Below, piece by piece: positions 16,787 through 24,846 of a stretch of 64,000 nt of DNA (position 1 is the first letter of the stretch; each line of letters opens with the position of its first letter). Location of the stretch: positions 96,532 through 160,531 of the forward strand of contig NZ_BBZF01000026.1 in NCBI RefSeq assembly GCF_020884795.1. The letters are read 5' to 3'. Below the pieces are notes generated by a model that saw only the letters and a list, made by a program, of their open reading frames with translations, was not told the DNA's origin and made no database searches. The stretch is from Micromonospora okii (GTDB taxonomy: Bacteria; Actinomycetota; Actinomycetes; Mycobacteriales; Micromonosporaceae). The position numbers and the translations under genes are program-made.

Positions 16787-19700
16787 GTGTCGACCCAGCA
16801 GACTTCGCAGGAGAACCCACTGGCGGGTTTCGGCCCGAACGAATGGATCGTCGAGGAGATGTACCAGCGGTACCTCGCCGACCCGAGCAGCGTCGATTCG
16901 GCATGGCACGACTTCTTCGCCGACTACCGCCCGGCGCCCGGCGCCGCCACGCCACGGCCGGACGGCAAGGCCGCCAAGGCCACCCCGGCCGCGCCGGAGC
17001 CGGCCGGGCAGCAGGAGGCCGCCGCCACCGTCGCGCCGGCCGCGAAGGCCGAGCCGGCCGCGGCGAAGAAGCCCACGCCGAAGGCGGAGCCCGCCCCCAC
17101 GAAGCCCGCCGCGCCCGCCAAGGCCGCCCCGGCGAAGTCCGCGCCCGCCGCGAAGGCCGCCCCCGCGAAGCCGGCCGCCGCCGGCCCGCAGACCAGCCCG
17201 CTGCGCGGCGTCGCCGCGAAGATCGTCCAGAACATGGACGCCTCGCTGGCCGTGCCGACCGCGACGAGCGTGCGCGCCGTCCCGGCCAAGCTGCTGGTCG
17301 ACAACCGCATCGTGATCAACAACCACCTCGCCCGGGGGCGGGGTGGCAAGGTCAGCTTCACCCACCTGATCGGGTACGCGATGGTCCGGGCGCTGGTCGA
17401 GCACCCGGAGATGAACAACTCCTTCGCGGTGACCGACGGCAAGCCGACCCTGGTCCGCCCCGAGCACGTCAACCTGGGCATCGCGATCGACCTGGCCAAG
17501 CCCGACGGCACCCGCAACCTGGTGGTCCCGTCCATCAAGGGCTGCGAGACGATGGACTTCCGGCAGTTCTGGCAGGCGTACGAGGACGTGGTCCGGCGCG
17601 CCCGCCGCAACGAGCTGACGATGGACGACTACTCCGGCACCACGATCTCGCTGACCAACCCGGGCGGCATCGGCACGGTGCACTCGATCCCGCGCCTGAT
17701 GACCGGCCAGAGCGCCATCATCGGCGTCGGGGCGATGGAGTACCCGGCGCCGTACCAGGGGATGAGCGAGGCCACCCTCGCGGACCTGGCCGTCAGCAAG
17801 ATCATCACCCTGACCAGCACGTACGACCACCGGATCATCCAGGGCGCGCAGTCCGGCGAGTTCCTCAAGGTCATGCACGAGCTGCTCCTGGGCGAGCGCG
17901 GCTTCTACGACCAGATCTTCACCTCCCTACGCATCCCGTACGAGCCGGTGCGCTGGATGCAGGACGTGGCCGTCAACTCCGAGGGCCAGATCAACAAGAC
18001 CGCGCGGGTGCACGAGCTGATCCACGCCTACCGGGTGCGCGGGCACCTGATGGCCGACACCGACCCGCTCGAGTTCACCATCCGCAAGCACCCGGACCTG
18101 GACGTCCTCCAGCACGGGCTGACCCTGTGGGACCTCGACCGGGTCTTCCCGGTCAACGGCTTCGCCGGCAAGCAGCGGATGAAGCTGCGCCAGATCCTCG
18201 GCGTGCTGCGCGACTCGTACTGCCGCCGCGTCGGCGTGGAGTACATGCACATCCAGGACCCGGAGGAGCGGCGCTGGATCCAGGAGCGGATCGAGCGCAA
18301 GTACGAGAAGCCCAGCTCCGACGAGCAGAAGCACGTGCTCAACCGGCTCAACGCCGCCGAGGCGTTCGAGACCTTCCTGCAGACCAAGTACGTCGGCCAG
18401 AAGCGCTTCTCGCTGGAGGGCGGCGAGTCGCTGATCCCGCTGCTCGGCGAGGTGCTGGAGTCCTCCGCCGAGGCGGGGCTCGACGAGGTCGTCATCGGCA
18501 TGGCCCACCGGGGCCGGCTCAACGTGCTCGCCAACATCGTCGGCAAGCCGTACGAGAAGATCTTCTCCGAGTTCGAGGGGCACCTCGACCCGCGCTCCAC
18601 GCAGGGCTCGGGCGACGTGAAGTACCACCTCGGCCAGAACGGCAAGTTCACCACCCCGGACGGCGAGCACGCCGTCAAGGTGTCGGTGGTGGCGAACCCG
18701 TCGCACCTGGAGGCCGTCGACCCGGTGCTGGAGGGCATAGTCCGCGCCAAGCAGGACCGGATCGACCTCAAGCTCGAGGGGTACACGGTGCTGCCGCTGC
18801 TGGTGCACGGCGACGCCGCCTTCGCCGGCCAGGGCGTGGTCGCCGAGACGCTCAACCTGTCCCAGCTCCGCGGCTACCGCACCGGCGGCACGGTGCACGT
18901 GGTGATCAACAACCAGGTCGGCTTCACCACCGCCCCGGAGCACTCCCGGTCCAGCCTCTACAGCACCGACGTGGCCCGGATGATCCAGGCGCCGATCTTC
19001 CACGTCAACGGCGACGACCCCGAGGCCGTGGTCCGGGTCGCCCGGCTGGCGTTCGAGTACCGGCAGGCGTTCAACAAGGACGTCGTGATCGACATGGTCT
19101 GCTACCGCCGGCGCGGGCACAACGAGGGCGACGACCCGTCGATGTCCAACCCGCAGATGTACCAGATCATCGACTCGAAGCGCTCGGTCCGCAAGCTCTA
19201 CACCGAGGAGCTGATCGGCCGGGGCGACATCACGGTGGAGGACGCGGAGGAGCTGCTGCGCGACTACCAGGCCCAGCTCGAACGGGTCTTCAAGGCCACC
19301 CGGGACGCCGCCTCCGCGCCGAAGCAGTCGGCCCGGCAGCGCCGCGAGGAGGAGCCGGAGCCGCAGGTCGAGACCGCCACCACCGCCGAGGTCGTCCGGG
19401 CCATCGGCGAGGCGCACACCGACCTGCCCGAGGGCTTCACCCCGCACAAGCGCATCCAGCAGCTCCTCGACCGGCGGGCCAGGATGTCCACCGAGGGCAA
19501 CATCGACTGGGGCTACGGCGAGATCCTCGCCTTCGGCGCGCTGCTGCACGACGGGGTGACCGTCCGCCTCGCCGGGCAGGACTCCCGGCGCGGCACGTTC
19601 GTGCAGCGGCACGCCTCGGTGGTCGACGCCAAGACCGGCGACGACTTCCTGCCGCTTCAGTCGCTCACCGCCGACGGCGAGCGGTCGCGCTTCTTCGTGC

Positions 19701-20536
19701 ACGACTCCCTGCTCAGCGAGTACGCGGCGATGGGCTTCGAGTACGGCTACTCGGTGGAGAACATCGACGCGCTGGTCTGCTGGGAGGCCCAGTTCGGCGA
19801 CTTCGTCAACGGCTCCCAGTCGGTGATCGACGAGTTCATCTCCTCGGGCGAGGTGAAGTGGGGCCAGCGCTCGGCGGTGACGCTGCTGCTGCCGCACGGC
19901 CACGAGGGTCAGGGCCCGGACCACACGTCCGGCCGCCCGGAGCGGTTCCTCCAGCTCTGCGCCGAGGACAACATGCGGGTGGCCATCCCGACCACCCCGG
20001 CGAACTACTTCCACCTGCTGCGCCGCCAGGCCCTGTCGCCGAAGCGCAAGCCGCTGGTGGTGTTCACGCCGAAGTCTCTGCTGCGGCACAAGCTCTGCGT
20101 CTCCGACGTGGAGGACTTCACCACCGGCACCTTCTCCCCCGTGCTGGCCGACACCGGCGCTCCGGCCCCGGAGCAGGTCAAGCGGGTGCTGCTCTGCTCG
20201 GGCAAGGTCTACTACGACCTCTTCCAGGCCCGGGCCGAGCGGGGCGTCACCGACACCGCGATCCTCCGGGTGGAGCAGCTCTACCCGCTGCCGGTCGAGG
20301 AGATCCGGGCCGCCCTGGGGCGGTACCCGAACGCCGAGGACTACGCCTGGGTGCAGGAGGAGCCGGCCAACCAGGGCGCGTGGAGCTTCGTCGCGCTCAA
20401 CCTGCTGGAGCACCTCAGCGAGATCCGGCTGCGTCGCATCTCCCGCCCGGCCGCCGCCGCCCCGGCGGTGGGCTCGGCGAAGATGCACGAGGCCGAGCAG
20501 AACGCGCTCATCGAGGCGGCCCTCCCCCGCCCGTGA
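16787..20536 (+). CDS. kgd: Multifunctional 2-oxoglutarate dehydrogenase E1/E2 (Kgd)
   Basis: 1,249 residues from a GTG. The N-terminal segment NEWIVEEMYQRYL is the 2-oxoglutarate dehydrogenase docking motif. A Lys/Ala/Pro-rich linker (about 45-135) follows. Next comes an E2-type succinyltransferase core (about 140-370) with the active-site motif TYDHRIIQGA near 346, and a full thiamine-diphosphate E1 (about 390-1245) with GMAHRGRLNVLAN near 571 and RRRGHNEGDDPS. There is no lipoyl domain, as in mycobacterial Kgd/SucA and corynebacterial OdhA. It catalyses oxidative decarboxylation of 2-oxoglutarate in the TCA cycle together with partner E2/E3 proteins. In relatives the activity is controlled by a FHA protein (GarA/OdhI); none is encoded here. 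A strong terminator follows. Confidence 0.96.
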   Translation: MSTQQTSQENPLAGFGPNEWIVEEMYQRYLADPSSVDSAWHDFFADYRPAPGAATPRPDGKAAKATPAAPEPAGQQEAAATVAPAAKAEPAAAKKPTPKAEPAPTKPAAPAKAAPAKSAPAAKAAPAKPAAAGPQTSPLRGVAAKIVQNMDASLAVPTATSVRAVPAKLLVDNRIVINNHLARGRGGKVSFTHLIGYAMVRALVEHPEMNNSFAVTDGKPTLVRPEHVNLGIAIDLAKPDGTRNLVVPSIKGCETMDFRQFWQAYEDVVRRARRNELTMDDYSGTTISLTNPGGIGTVHSIPRLMTGQSAIIGVGAMEYPAPYQGMSEATLADLAVSKIITLTSTYDHRIIQGAQSGEFLKVMHELLLGERGFYDQIFTSLRIPYEPVRWMQDVAVNSEGQINKTARVHELIHAYRVRGHLMADTDPLEFTIRKHPDLDVLQHGLTLWDLDRVFPVNGFAGKQRMKLRQILGVLRDSYCRRVGVEYMHIQDPEERRWIQERIERKYEKPSSDEQKHVLNRLNAAEAFETFLQTKYVGQKRFSLEGGESLIPLLGEVLESSAEAGLDEVVIGMAHRGRLNVLANIVGKPYEKIFSEFEGHLDPRSTQGSGDVKYHLGQNGKFTTPDGEHAVKVSVVANPSHLEAVDPVLEGIVRAKQDRIDLKLEGYTVLPLLVHGDAAFAGQGVVAETLNLSQLRGYRTGGTVHVVINNQVGFTTAPEHSRSSLYSTDVARMIQAPIFHVNGDDPEAVVRVARLAFEYRQAFNKDVVIDMVCYRRRGHNEGDDPSMSNPQMYQIIDSKRSVRKLYTEELIGRGDITVEDAEELLRDYQAQLERVFKATRDAASAPKQSARQRREEEPEPQVETATTAEVVRAIGEAHTDLPEGFTPHKRIQQLLDRRARMSTEGNIDWGYGEILAFGALLHDGVTVRLAGQDSRRGTFVQRHASVVDAKTGDDFLPLQSLTADGERSRFFVHDSLLSEYAAMGFEYGYSVENIDALVCWEAQFGDFVNGSQSVIDEFISSGEVKWGQRSAVTLLLPHGHEGQGPDHTSGRPERFLQLCAEDNMRVAIPTTPANYFHLLRRQALSPKRKPLVVFTPKSLLRHKLCVSDVEDFTTGTFSPVLADTGAPAPEQVKRVLLCSGKVYYDLFQARAERGVTDTAILRVEQLYPLPVEEIRAALGRYPNAEDYAWVQEEPANQGAWSFVALNLLEHLSEIRLRRISRPAAAAPAVGSAKMHEAEQNALIEAALPRP

Positions 20537-20558
20537 CCTGACCGCGCCGACGCGCACC

Positions 20559-20593
20559 GGGGCAGCGGCCGTCACCACGACGGCCGCTGCCCC
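20559..20593 (+). terminator. Strong hairpin terminator of kgd
   Basis: A perfect 15-bp stem, GGGGCAGCGGCCGTC (20559-20573) and its complement (20579-20593), with loop ACCAC. It starts 22 bp after the kgd stop. Confidence 0.85.
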
Positions 20594-20654
20594 GCTCGCG
20601 TCGGCGGGCCACCGCCCGGCCACCCCGGCCGGGCCGACGAATGAGGACGTACGG

Positions 20655-20834
20655 ATGTACTTCACCGATCGCGGGATCGAGGAGCTGGTCCAGCGCCGGG
20701 GCGACGAGTCGGTCAGCGTGGAGTGGCTCGGCGAGCGGCTACGCGACTTCGTGGACCTGAACCCGGAGTTCGAGACGCCGATCGAGCGGTTCGCCACCTG
20801 GCTGGCCCGCCTCGACGACGAGGACGAGGACTGA
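20655..20834 (+). CDS. Small DUF6104 family protein
   Basis: 59 residues, acidic, starting MYFTDRGIEEL and ending WLARLDDEDED. This pattern recurs as a short conserved actinobacterial protein of unknown function (DUF6104 from memory). A GAGGAC lies upstream of the ATG at 20655. Its TGA stop overlaps the presumed CTG start of the next gene (CTGA), so the two are probably cotranslated. Confidence 0.75.
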   Translation: MYFTDRGIEELVQRRGDESVSVEWLGERLRDFVDLNPEFETPIERFATWLARLDDEDED

Positions 20835-21844
20835 GCCTCCGAAGGGCCTGGACGGCGGCCGGCATCGCCCTGGCGCTGCTGCTCGCCGGCTGCGACGCCG
20901 ACCCCGCGCCCCGGGCCGGGCCGGTCGGCGACGACGGGGCCGCGCCGTCGGCCCTGCCGCCCGTCTTCTACGTCGATCCGGCGAACCCGGCCGGCGCGCA
21001 GGCGGACCGCTGGGCTGCGCAGGGGCGCACCGCCGACGCCGAGGCGCTGCGCGCGATCGCCGGTCGCCCGAGCGCGAAGTGGCTGACCGGCAACCCGGGG
21101 GTCCGCGCCGAGGTGGACGCCTTCCTCACCGCTGCGGCCGTCGCCGGGCAGACGCCGGTGCTGGTGGCGCACAACCTCCCGGGCCGCGACTGCGCCCGGC
21201 GTGGGGCCGGGGGTGCCGGGGACGCGGCGGACTACCAGCGCTGGATCCGGGACCTGGCGGCCGGGGTGGCCGGCCGGCCGGTCACCGTGGTCCTCGAACC
21301 CGGCGCGGTCGCGGACGCCGTCGCCGGCTGCGTGCCCGACGTCGCCGGCCGGCTCGCGCTGCTGCGGGACGCGGTGGCCGTGCTGGGCAGCACCGACGGC
21401 GCCCGGGTGTACCTCGACGCCGGGCATCCCGGCTGGATCACCGACGTCGACCGGCTCGCCGTGGCGCTGCGCCGGGCCGGGATCGCCGACGCGGCCGGCT
21501 TCGCCCTCAACGTGGCGAACTTCGTCGGCACCGAGGAGAACGTCCGCTACGGTCATCGACTCTCCGACGCGCTCGGCGGGGCGACCCGGTTCGTCGTCGA
21601 CACCAGCCGCAACGGCAACGGCCCGCACCCGGGCCGCACCGTGGGCGGCGCGCCGAGCTGGTGCAACCCGCCGGGCCGGGCGCTCGGCGAGGAGCCCACG
21701 GCCGACCCCGGCCCGGACCGGGTGGACGCCCTGCTCTGGGTCAAGTTCCCCGGCGAGTCCGACGACGCCTGCCGGCCCGGCGAGCCGGACAGCGGCGTCT
21801 GGTGGCCCGAGTACGCCCTCGACCTGGCCCGCCGAGCCCGCTGA
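20831..21844 (+). CDS. GH6-family lipoprotein lacking the catalytic acid
   Basis: 337 residues. The start is unusual: the lipoprotein signal LRRAWTAAGIALALLLAGC begins right after CTG at 20831, with no ATG, GTG or TTG near. The next upstream start (GTG 20723) would bury the signal. The lipobox LAGC predicts lipidation and export. The mature part is a glycoside hydrolase family 6 domain: NLPGRDCARRGAGG, YLDAGHPGWI, DTSRNGNGP, WCNPPGRALGE and LLWVKFPGESDDAC. In the second GH6 signature, which normally reads EPD and carries the proton donor, this protein has EPG (Gly158, codon GGC at 21302-21304). It is therefore probably inactive as a normal cellulase or works differently. It is convergent with a polysaccharide synthase gene, only 3 bp away. 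Confidence 0.82.
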   Translation: MSLRRAWTAAGIALALLLAGCDADPAPRAGPVGDDGAAPSALPPVFYVDPANPAGAQADRWAAQGRTADAEALRAIAGRPSAKWLTGNPGVRAEVDAFLTAAAVAGQTPVLVAHNLPGRDCARRGAGGAGDAADYQRWIRDLAAGVAGRPVTVVLEPGAVADAVAGCVPDVAGRLALLRDAVAVLGSTDGARVYLDAGHPGWITDVDRLAVALRRAGIADAAGFALNVANFVGTEENVRYGHRLSDALGGATRFVVDTSRNGNGPHPGRTVGGAPSWCNPPGRALGEEPTADPGPDRVDALLWVKFPGESDDACRPGEPDSGVWWPEYALDLARRAR

Positions 21845-21847
21845 CCG

Positions 21848-24049
21848 TCAGCCGTTCCCGGCGCGGACGGTCGGGCGCAGGCCGGTGCGGCGCAGCTTCT
21901 GCCAGCCCAGCCGGCCGCCGGTCAGCGCGGTGACCACCGACTGGATCATCACCAGGTACATCAGCTGCCGGTAGACGAACTGCTGCAACGGCAGCACCCA
22001 GAGCACACCCAGCTTCTCCCGGTCCAGCCGGAACGCCACTACCGCGCTGAGGAACTGCACCGTCAGCATGGCCAGCCAGGCCACCACCGTCGTGGTCCGG
22101 TCGAGGAAGAACAGGCCGTACAGGGCGAGCAGGTCGATCACCGGCGCCAGCAGCGGCAGCAACACCCCGAACAGGCTCAGGAACAGCAGGCATCGGCGGC
22201 TGAACCGGCCGGACGCGCCGTGGTCGAGCAGCGAGCGGCGGTGCTTCCACATCGCCTGCATGGTGCCGTAGCTCCACCGGTAGCGCTGCTTCCACAGCTG
22301 CCCCATCGTCGCCGGGGCCTCGGTCCACGCCCGGGCCCGCTCCTCGTACACCACCTTCCAGCCGGCCCGGCCCAGGGCCATGGTGATGTCGGTGTCCTCG
22401 GCCAGGGTGTCGTCGGTCATCCCGCCGGCGTACACGAGGGCCTGCCGCCGGAACCCGCCGATCGCGCCGGGCACCGTCGACATGCACCGCAGGGTCTCGT
22501 AGAGGCGGCGGTCGAGGTTGAACCCGATGACGTACTCGATGTGCTGCCACCTGGCGATCAGGCTGTCCCGATTTCCCACCTTGACGTTGCCGGCGACCGC
22601 GCCCACCTGCGGGTCGGCGAACGGCTGGACCAGCCGGCGCACGGCGTCCGGCTCGAAGACGGTGTCGCCGTCGACCAGCACCAGCAACTCGTGGCGGGCC
22701 AGCGCCACGCCGGTGTTCAACGCGCTCGGCTTGCCGCCGTTCGGCTTGCGCACGACCCGCACGTTCGGCAGGCCGAGCCCCTCGGCGATGTCGGCGGTCC
22801 CGTCCGTCGAGCCGTCGTCGACCACGACGACCTCGATGCCCCCGGGGTGGTCGCCGGTGGCCAGCGACCGGACCGCCGCGGCGATCCCCTCCTTCTCGTT
22901 GTACGCGGGGACGATCACCGATACCGGCTCGGTCACCGGCGGTCCCCAGGTCCAGTCCCGGGCCCGGCGGCGCCGGGCGTGCCGCCCGGCGAGCAGGAGC
23001 AGCAGGACGGTGCGGCCGACGGTGAGCACGCCGACGAGCACGAAGAGCGCGCCGAAGAGGATGAGCGTGCGGTCGGCGCCCTGCACCGCCCAGACCAGCA
23101 TCCGGCCCTGCCACCGTTCCGCCCCGGACGCGACCGGGTTCCCGGTCACCTGATGGTCGACCCCGGTCGCGGCCAGTGTCAGGTTCAGCCCCTCGGTCGC
23201 GGTGGCGAAGCGGTAGCCGCGTTCCTTCATCAGCGGGATGAAACGGTCCAGGGCTGCGATGGTCTGGGCCCGGTCCCCGCCGGCGTCGTGCCACAGGCTG
23301 ATCGCGCCCGAGTAGTCGGCCGGCGTGGCGTTGGCGACCGTGGCGTCCACCCCGGGCAGCTCCCAGTCCCGGCTGTCGGTGTCGTTGAGCACGGTGAGGT
23401 AGCCCAGCCCGCCGGCCTCGGTGACCAGCGGCCAGTCCCGGTCGTCGATCGCGTCGGCGTGCGAGGAGTACGGGAACCGCAGCAGCGAGGAGCGGACCCC
23501 GGCCGCGCCGGCGAGCGCGAGCTGGGTCTGGGCGTACTCCATCCGTCGACGCCAGCCGGGCAGCGTGGTCAGGTCGGGATGGGTGAAGGTGTGCACACCG
23601 ACCTCGTGCCCGTCGGCGACCAGTTCCCGCACCAGTTCGGGGTGCCGGGCGGCCTGCGACCCGACCACGAAGAAGGTCCCCTTCACCTGGTGGGCGTCGA
23701 GGACCCGCAGCACCTCGCGGGTCCACTTCGGGTCGGGACCGTCGTCGAAGGTGAGCGCGACGGTGCGGGCGGGCAGCCGGTAGGAGCGGTTCTGGCCGTC
23801 GGCGGCGTTGATGATCGGGCCGCCGTTGACCACCTCGGCGGGCACCCGGTCCTGGCCGCCGTCGTGCTCCGCGCGGTCGGGGACGAAGGCGGCGTTCGCG
23901 TACGCCCCGACGAAGAGCACGCCGGCCAGGACGACGAGCAGGACGCCCAACAGGGCCCAGCTCGGCGGCGGCGCGGACCGGCGGACCCGCCGGCTGCGGC
24001 GGACCGGCGGCGGGGGGCGACCGGTGGACGGGTCAGCGGATGTCCGCAC
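21848..24049 (-). CDS. Bifunctional polysaccharide deacetylase / processive glycosyltransferase 2
   Basis: 733 residues. After a short basic tail, a membrane helix lies near residues 30-50. An extracytoplasmic NodB-type deacetylase (about 85-290) has TFDDGP, HTFTHPD, RFPYSS, DSRDW and ISLWHD, so all five catalytic motifs are intact. A second helix (about 325-350) leads to a cytoplasmic GT2 synthase (about 370-620) with VDDGSTDGT, DGDT, EDTD and the processive QRYRW motif. Further helices follow. The order suggests one protein that polymerises a beta-linked amino sugar and deacetylates it outside, like IcaA and IcaB fused. The start is the GTG at 24049, one base after the stop of the upstream gene. 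Confidence 0.9.
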   Translation of the reverse strand: MRTSADPSTGRPPPPVRRSRRVRRSAPPPSWALLGVLLVVLAGVLFVGAYANAAFVPDRAEHDGGQDRVPAEVVNGGPIINAADGQNRSYRLPARTVALTFDDGPDPKWTREVLRVLDAHQVKGTFFVVGSQAARHPELVRELVADGHEVGVHTFTHPDLTTLPGWRRRMEYAQTQLALAGAAGVRSSLLRFPYSSHADAIDDRDWPLVTEAGGLGYLTVLNDTDSRDWELPGVDATVANATPADYSGAISLWHDAGGDRAQTIAALDRFIPLMKERGYRFATATEGLNLTLAATGVDHQVTGNPVASGAERWQGRMLVWAVQGADRTLILFGALFVLVGVLTVGRTVLLLLLAGRHARRRRARDWTWGPPVTEPVSVIVPAYNEKEGIAAAVRSLATGDHPGGIEVVVVDDGSTDGTADIAEGLGLPNVRVVRKPNGGKPSALNTGVALARHELLVLVDGDTVFEPDAVRRLVQPFADPQVGAVAGNVKVGNRDSLIARWQHIEYVIGFNLDRRLYETLRCMSTVPGAIGGFRRQALVYAGGMTDDTLAEDTDITMALGRAGWKVVYEERARAWTEAPATMGQLWKQRYRWSYGTMQAMWKHRRSLLDHGASGRFSRRCLLFLSLFGVLLPLLAPVIDLLALYGLFFLDRTTTVVAWLAMLTVQFLSAVVAFRLDREKLGVLWVLPLQQFVYRQLMYLVMIQSVVTALTGGRLGWQKLRRTGLRPTVRAGNG

Positions 24050-24050
24050 G

Positions 24051-24722
24051 CTACTCGGCCTGTTCCGGAGGGGCCGGTAGGTCGACCACCGGGGGCGGGA
24101 CGGCCGTGGTTGGCTCGGTGCTGGGCGGCACGGTCGTCGGAGGCGCCGTGGTGGCCGGGGGCGGGACGGCGCTCTGGCTGGGACGCGCGCTGTCGGCCGC
24201 CGGGGACGACGGCCGGGGCGAGGACGTGGCGGCGGGCGCGCGCCGGGGAGCCGTGGCACGGGTCGGGCCGGGGGCCGGCGTGGTGGGCCTCGCGGTCGCC
24301 CGGGCGGCGGCCGGCGTGGTGGGCTTCGCGGTCGTCGGGGCGGGGGCCGGGGCGGCCGGCGGCGCGGGCGTCTCCCAGGGGCGCTGCGTCGACTCGACGA
24401 GGGGCAGCACGTTCTCCGGACGCACCGGCCCCCCGGCGAAGCTGACCCCGACCAGCGCGGTGTACGCCAGCCCGGCCAGCCCGGCGACGTACGCGATCCG
24501 CCGCAGCCGGGTCCCGCGCCGCCCGCTCGGGTCGACGAAGACCGGCGGCAGGTCGGGAACCGCGGCCAGGAGGACCGTCGGACCGTCGGTGACGGTCGAC
24601 GCTACGACCGTCGGACCGTCCGTCACGGAGAGTGGGACCGCCGAACCGCCGGTCACGGGCCGCACGACGGCCGGCTGCTCGGGCGAGGACGAGGGCGGGG
24701 CGAGGGGCCGAGGGTCGGTCAC
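24051..24722 (-). CDS. Single-pass membrane protein with long Pro/Thr/Ala stalk
   Basis: 223 residues from the GTG at 24722. A cytoplasmic Thr/Val-rich part contains repeated TDGPTV units (VTDGPTVVASTVTDGPTV). A membrane helix (about residues 83-105, AYVAGLAGLAYTALVGVSF) follows. The last 110 residues are low-complexity Pro/Thr/Ala, likely extracellular and possibly glycosylated. No family was recognised. It precedes the deacetylase-synthase gene with one base between them, so the two are probably cotranslated and it may be an accessory or secretion partner. A possible leaderless -10 (TAGACT) lies eight bases before the start. Confidence 0.6.
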   Translation of the reverse strand: MTDPRPLAPPSSSPEQPAVVRPVTGGSAVPLSVTDGPTVVASTVTDGPTVLLAAVPDLPPVFVDPSGRRGTRLRRIAYVAGLAGLAYTALVGVSFAGGPVRPENVLPLVESTQRPWETPAPPAAPAPAPTTAKPTTPAAARATARPTTPAPGPTRATAPRRAPAATSSPRPSSPAADSARPSQSAVPPPATTAPPTTVPPSTEPTTAVPPPVVDLPAPPEQAE

Positions 24723-24730
24723 GAGTGGCG

Positions 24731-24736
24731 AGTCTA
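24731..24736 (-). promoter_or_regulatory. Candidate -10 (TAGACT), leaderless type
   Basis: TAGACT, then eight bases, then the GTG at 24722 of the stalked membrane protein gene. Confidence 0.45.
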
Positions 24737-24834
24737 GGAGCGAAGAAACCTGAAGTTCCTGGTCAGGGGCCTGAGTGAGACGAGGATCCCCCAAAGTCAC
24801 GGAGGGGACGGCGGCGCTGCGTCCGGCGATCTTG

Positions 24835-24840
24835 TAGCGT
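24835..24840 (+). promoter_or_regulatory. Candidate -10 (TAGCGT) for leaderless pta
   Basis: TAGCGT, then six bases, then the pta GTG at 24847. The distance would place the transcript start at or within a base of the start codon. Confidence 0.55.
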
Positions 24841-24846
24841 GAGGGC

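Noticed and set aside
16450..20541. A 1,363-codon open frame on the + strand across kgd
   Set aside because: It is out of phase with kgd, Arg/Gly/Pro-rich and without family motifs; the 16787 frame has full conserved domains.
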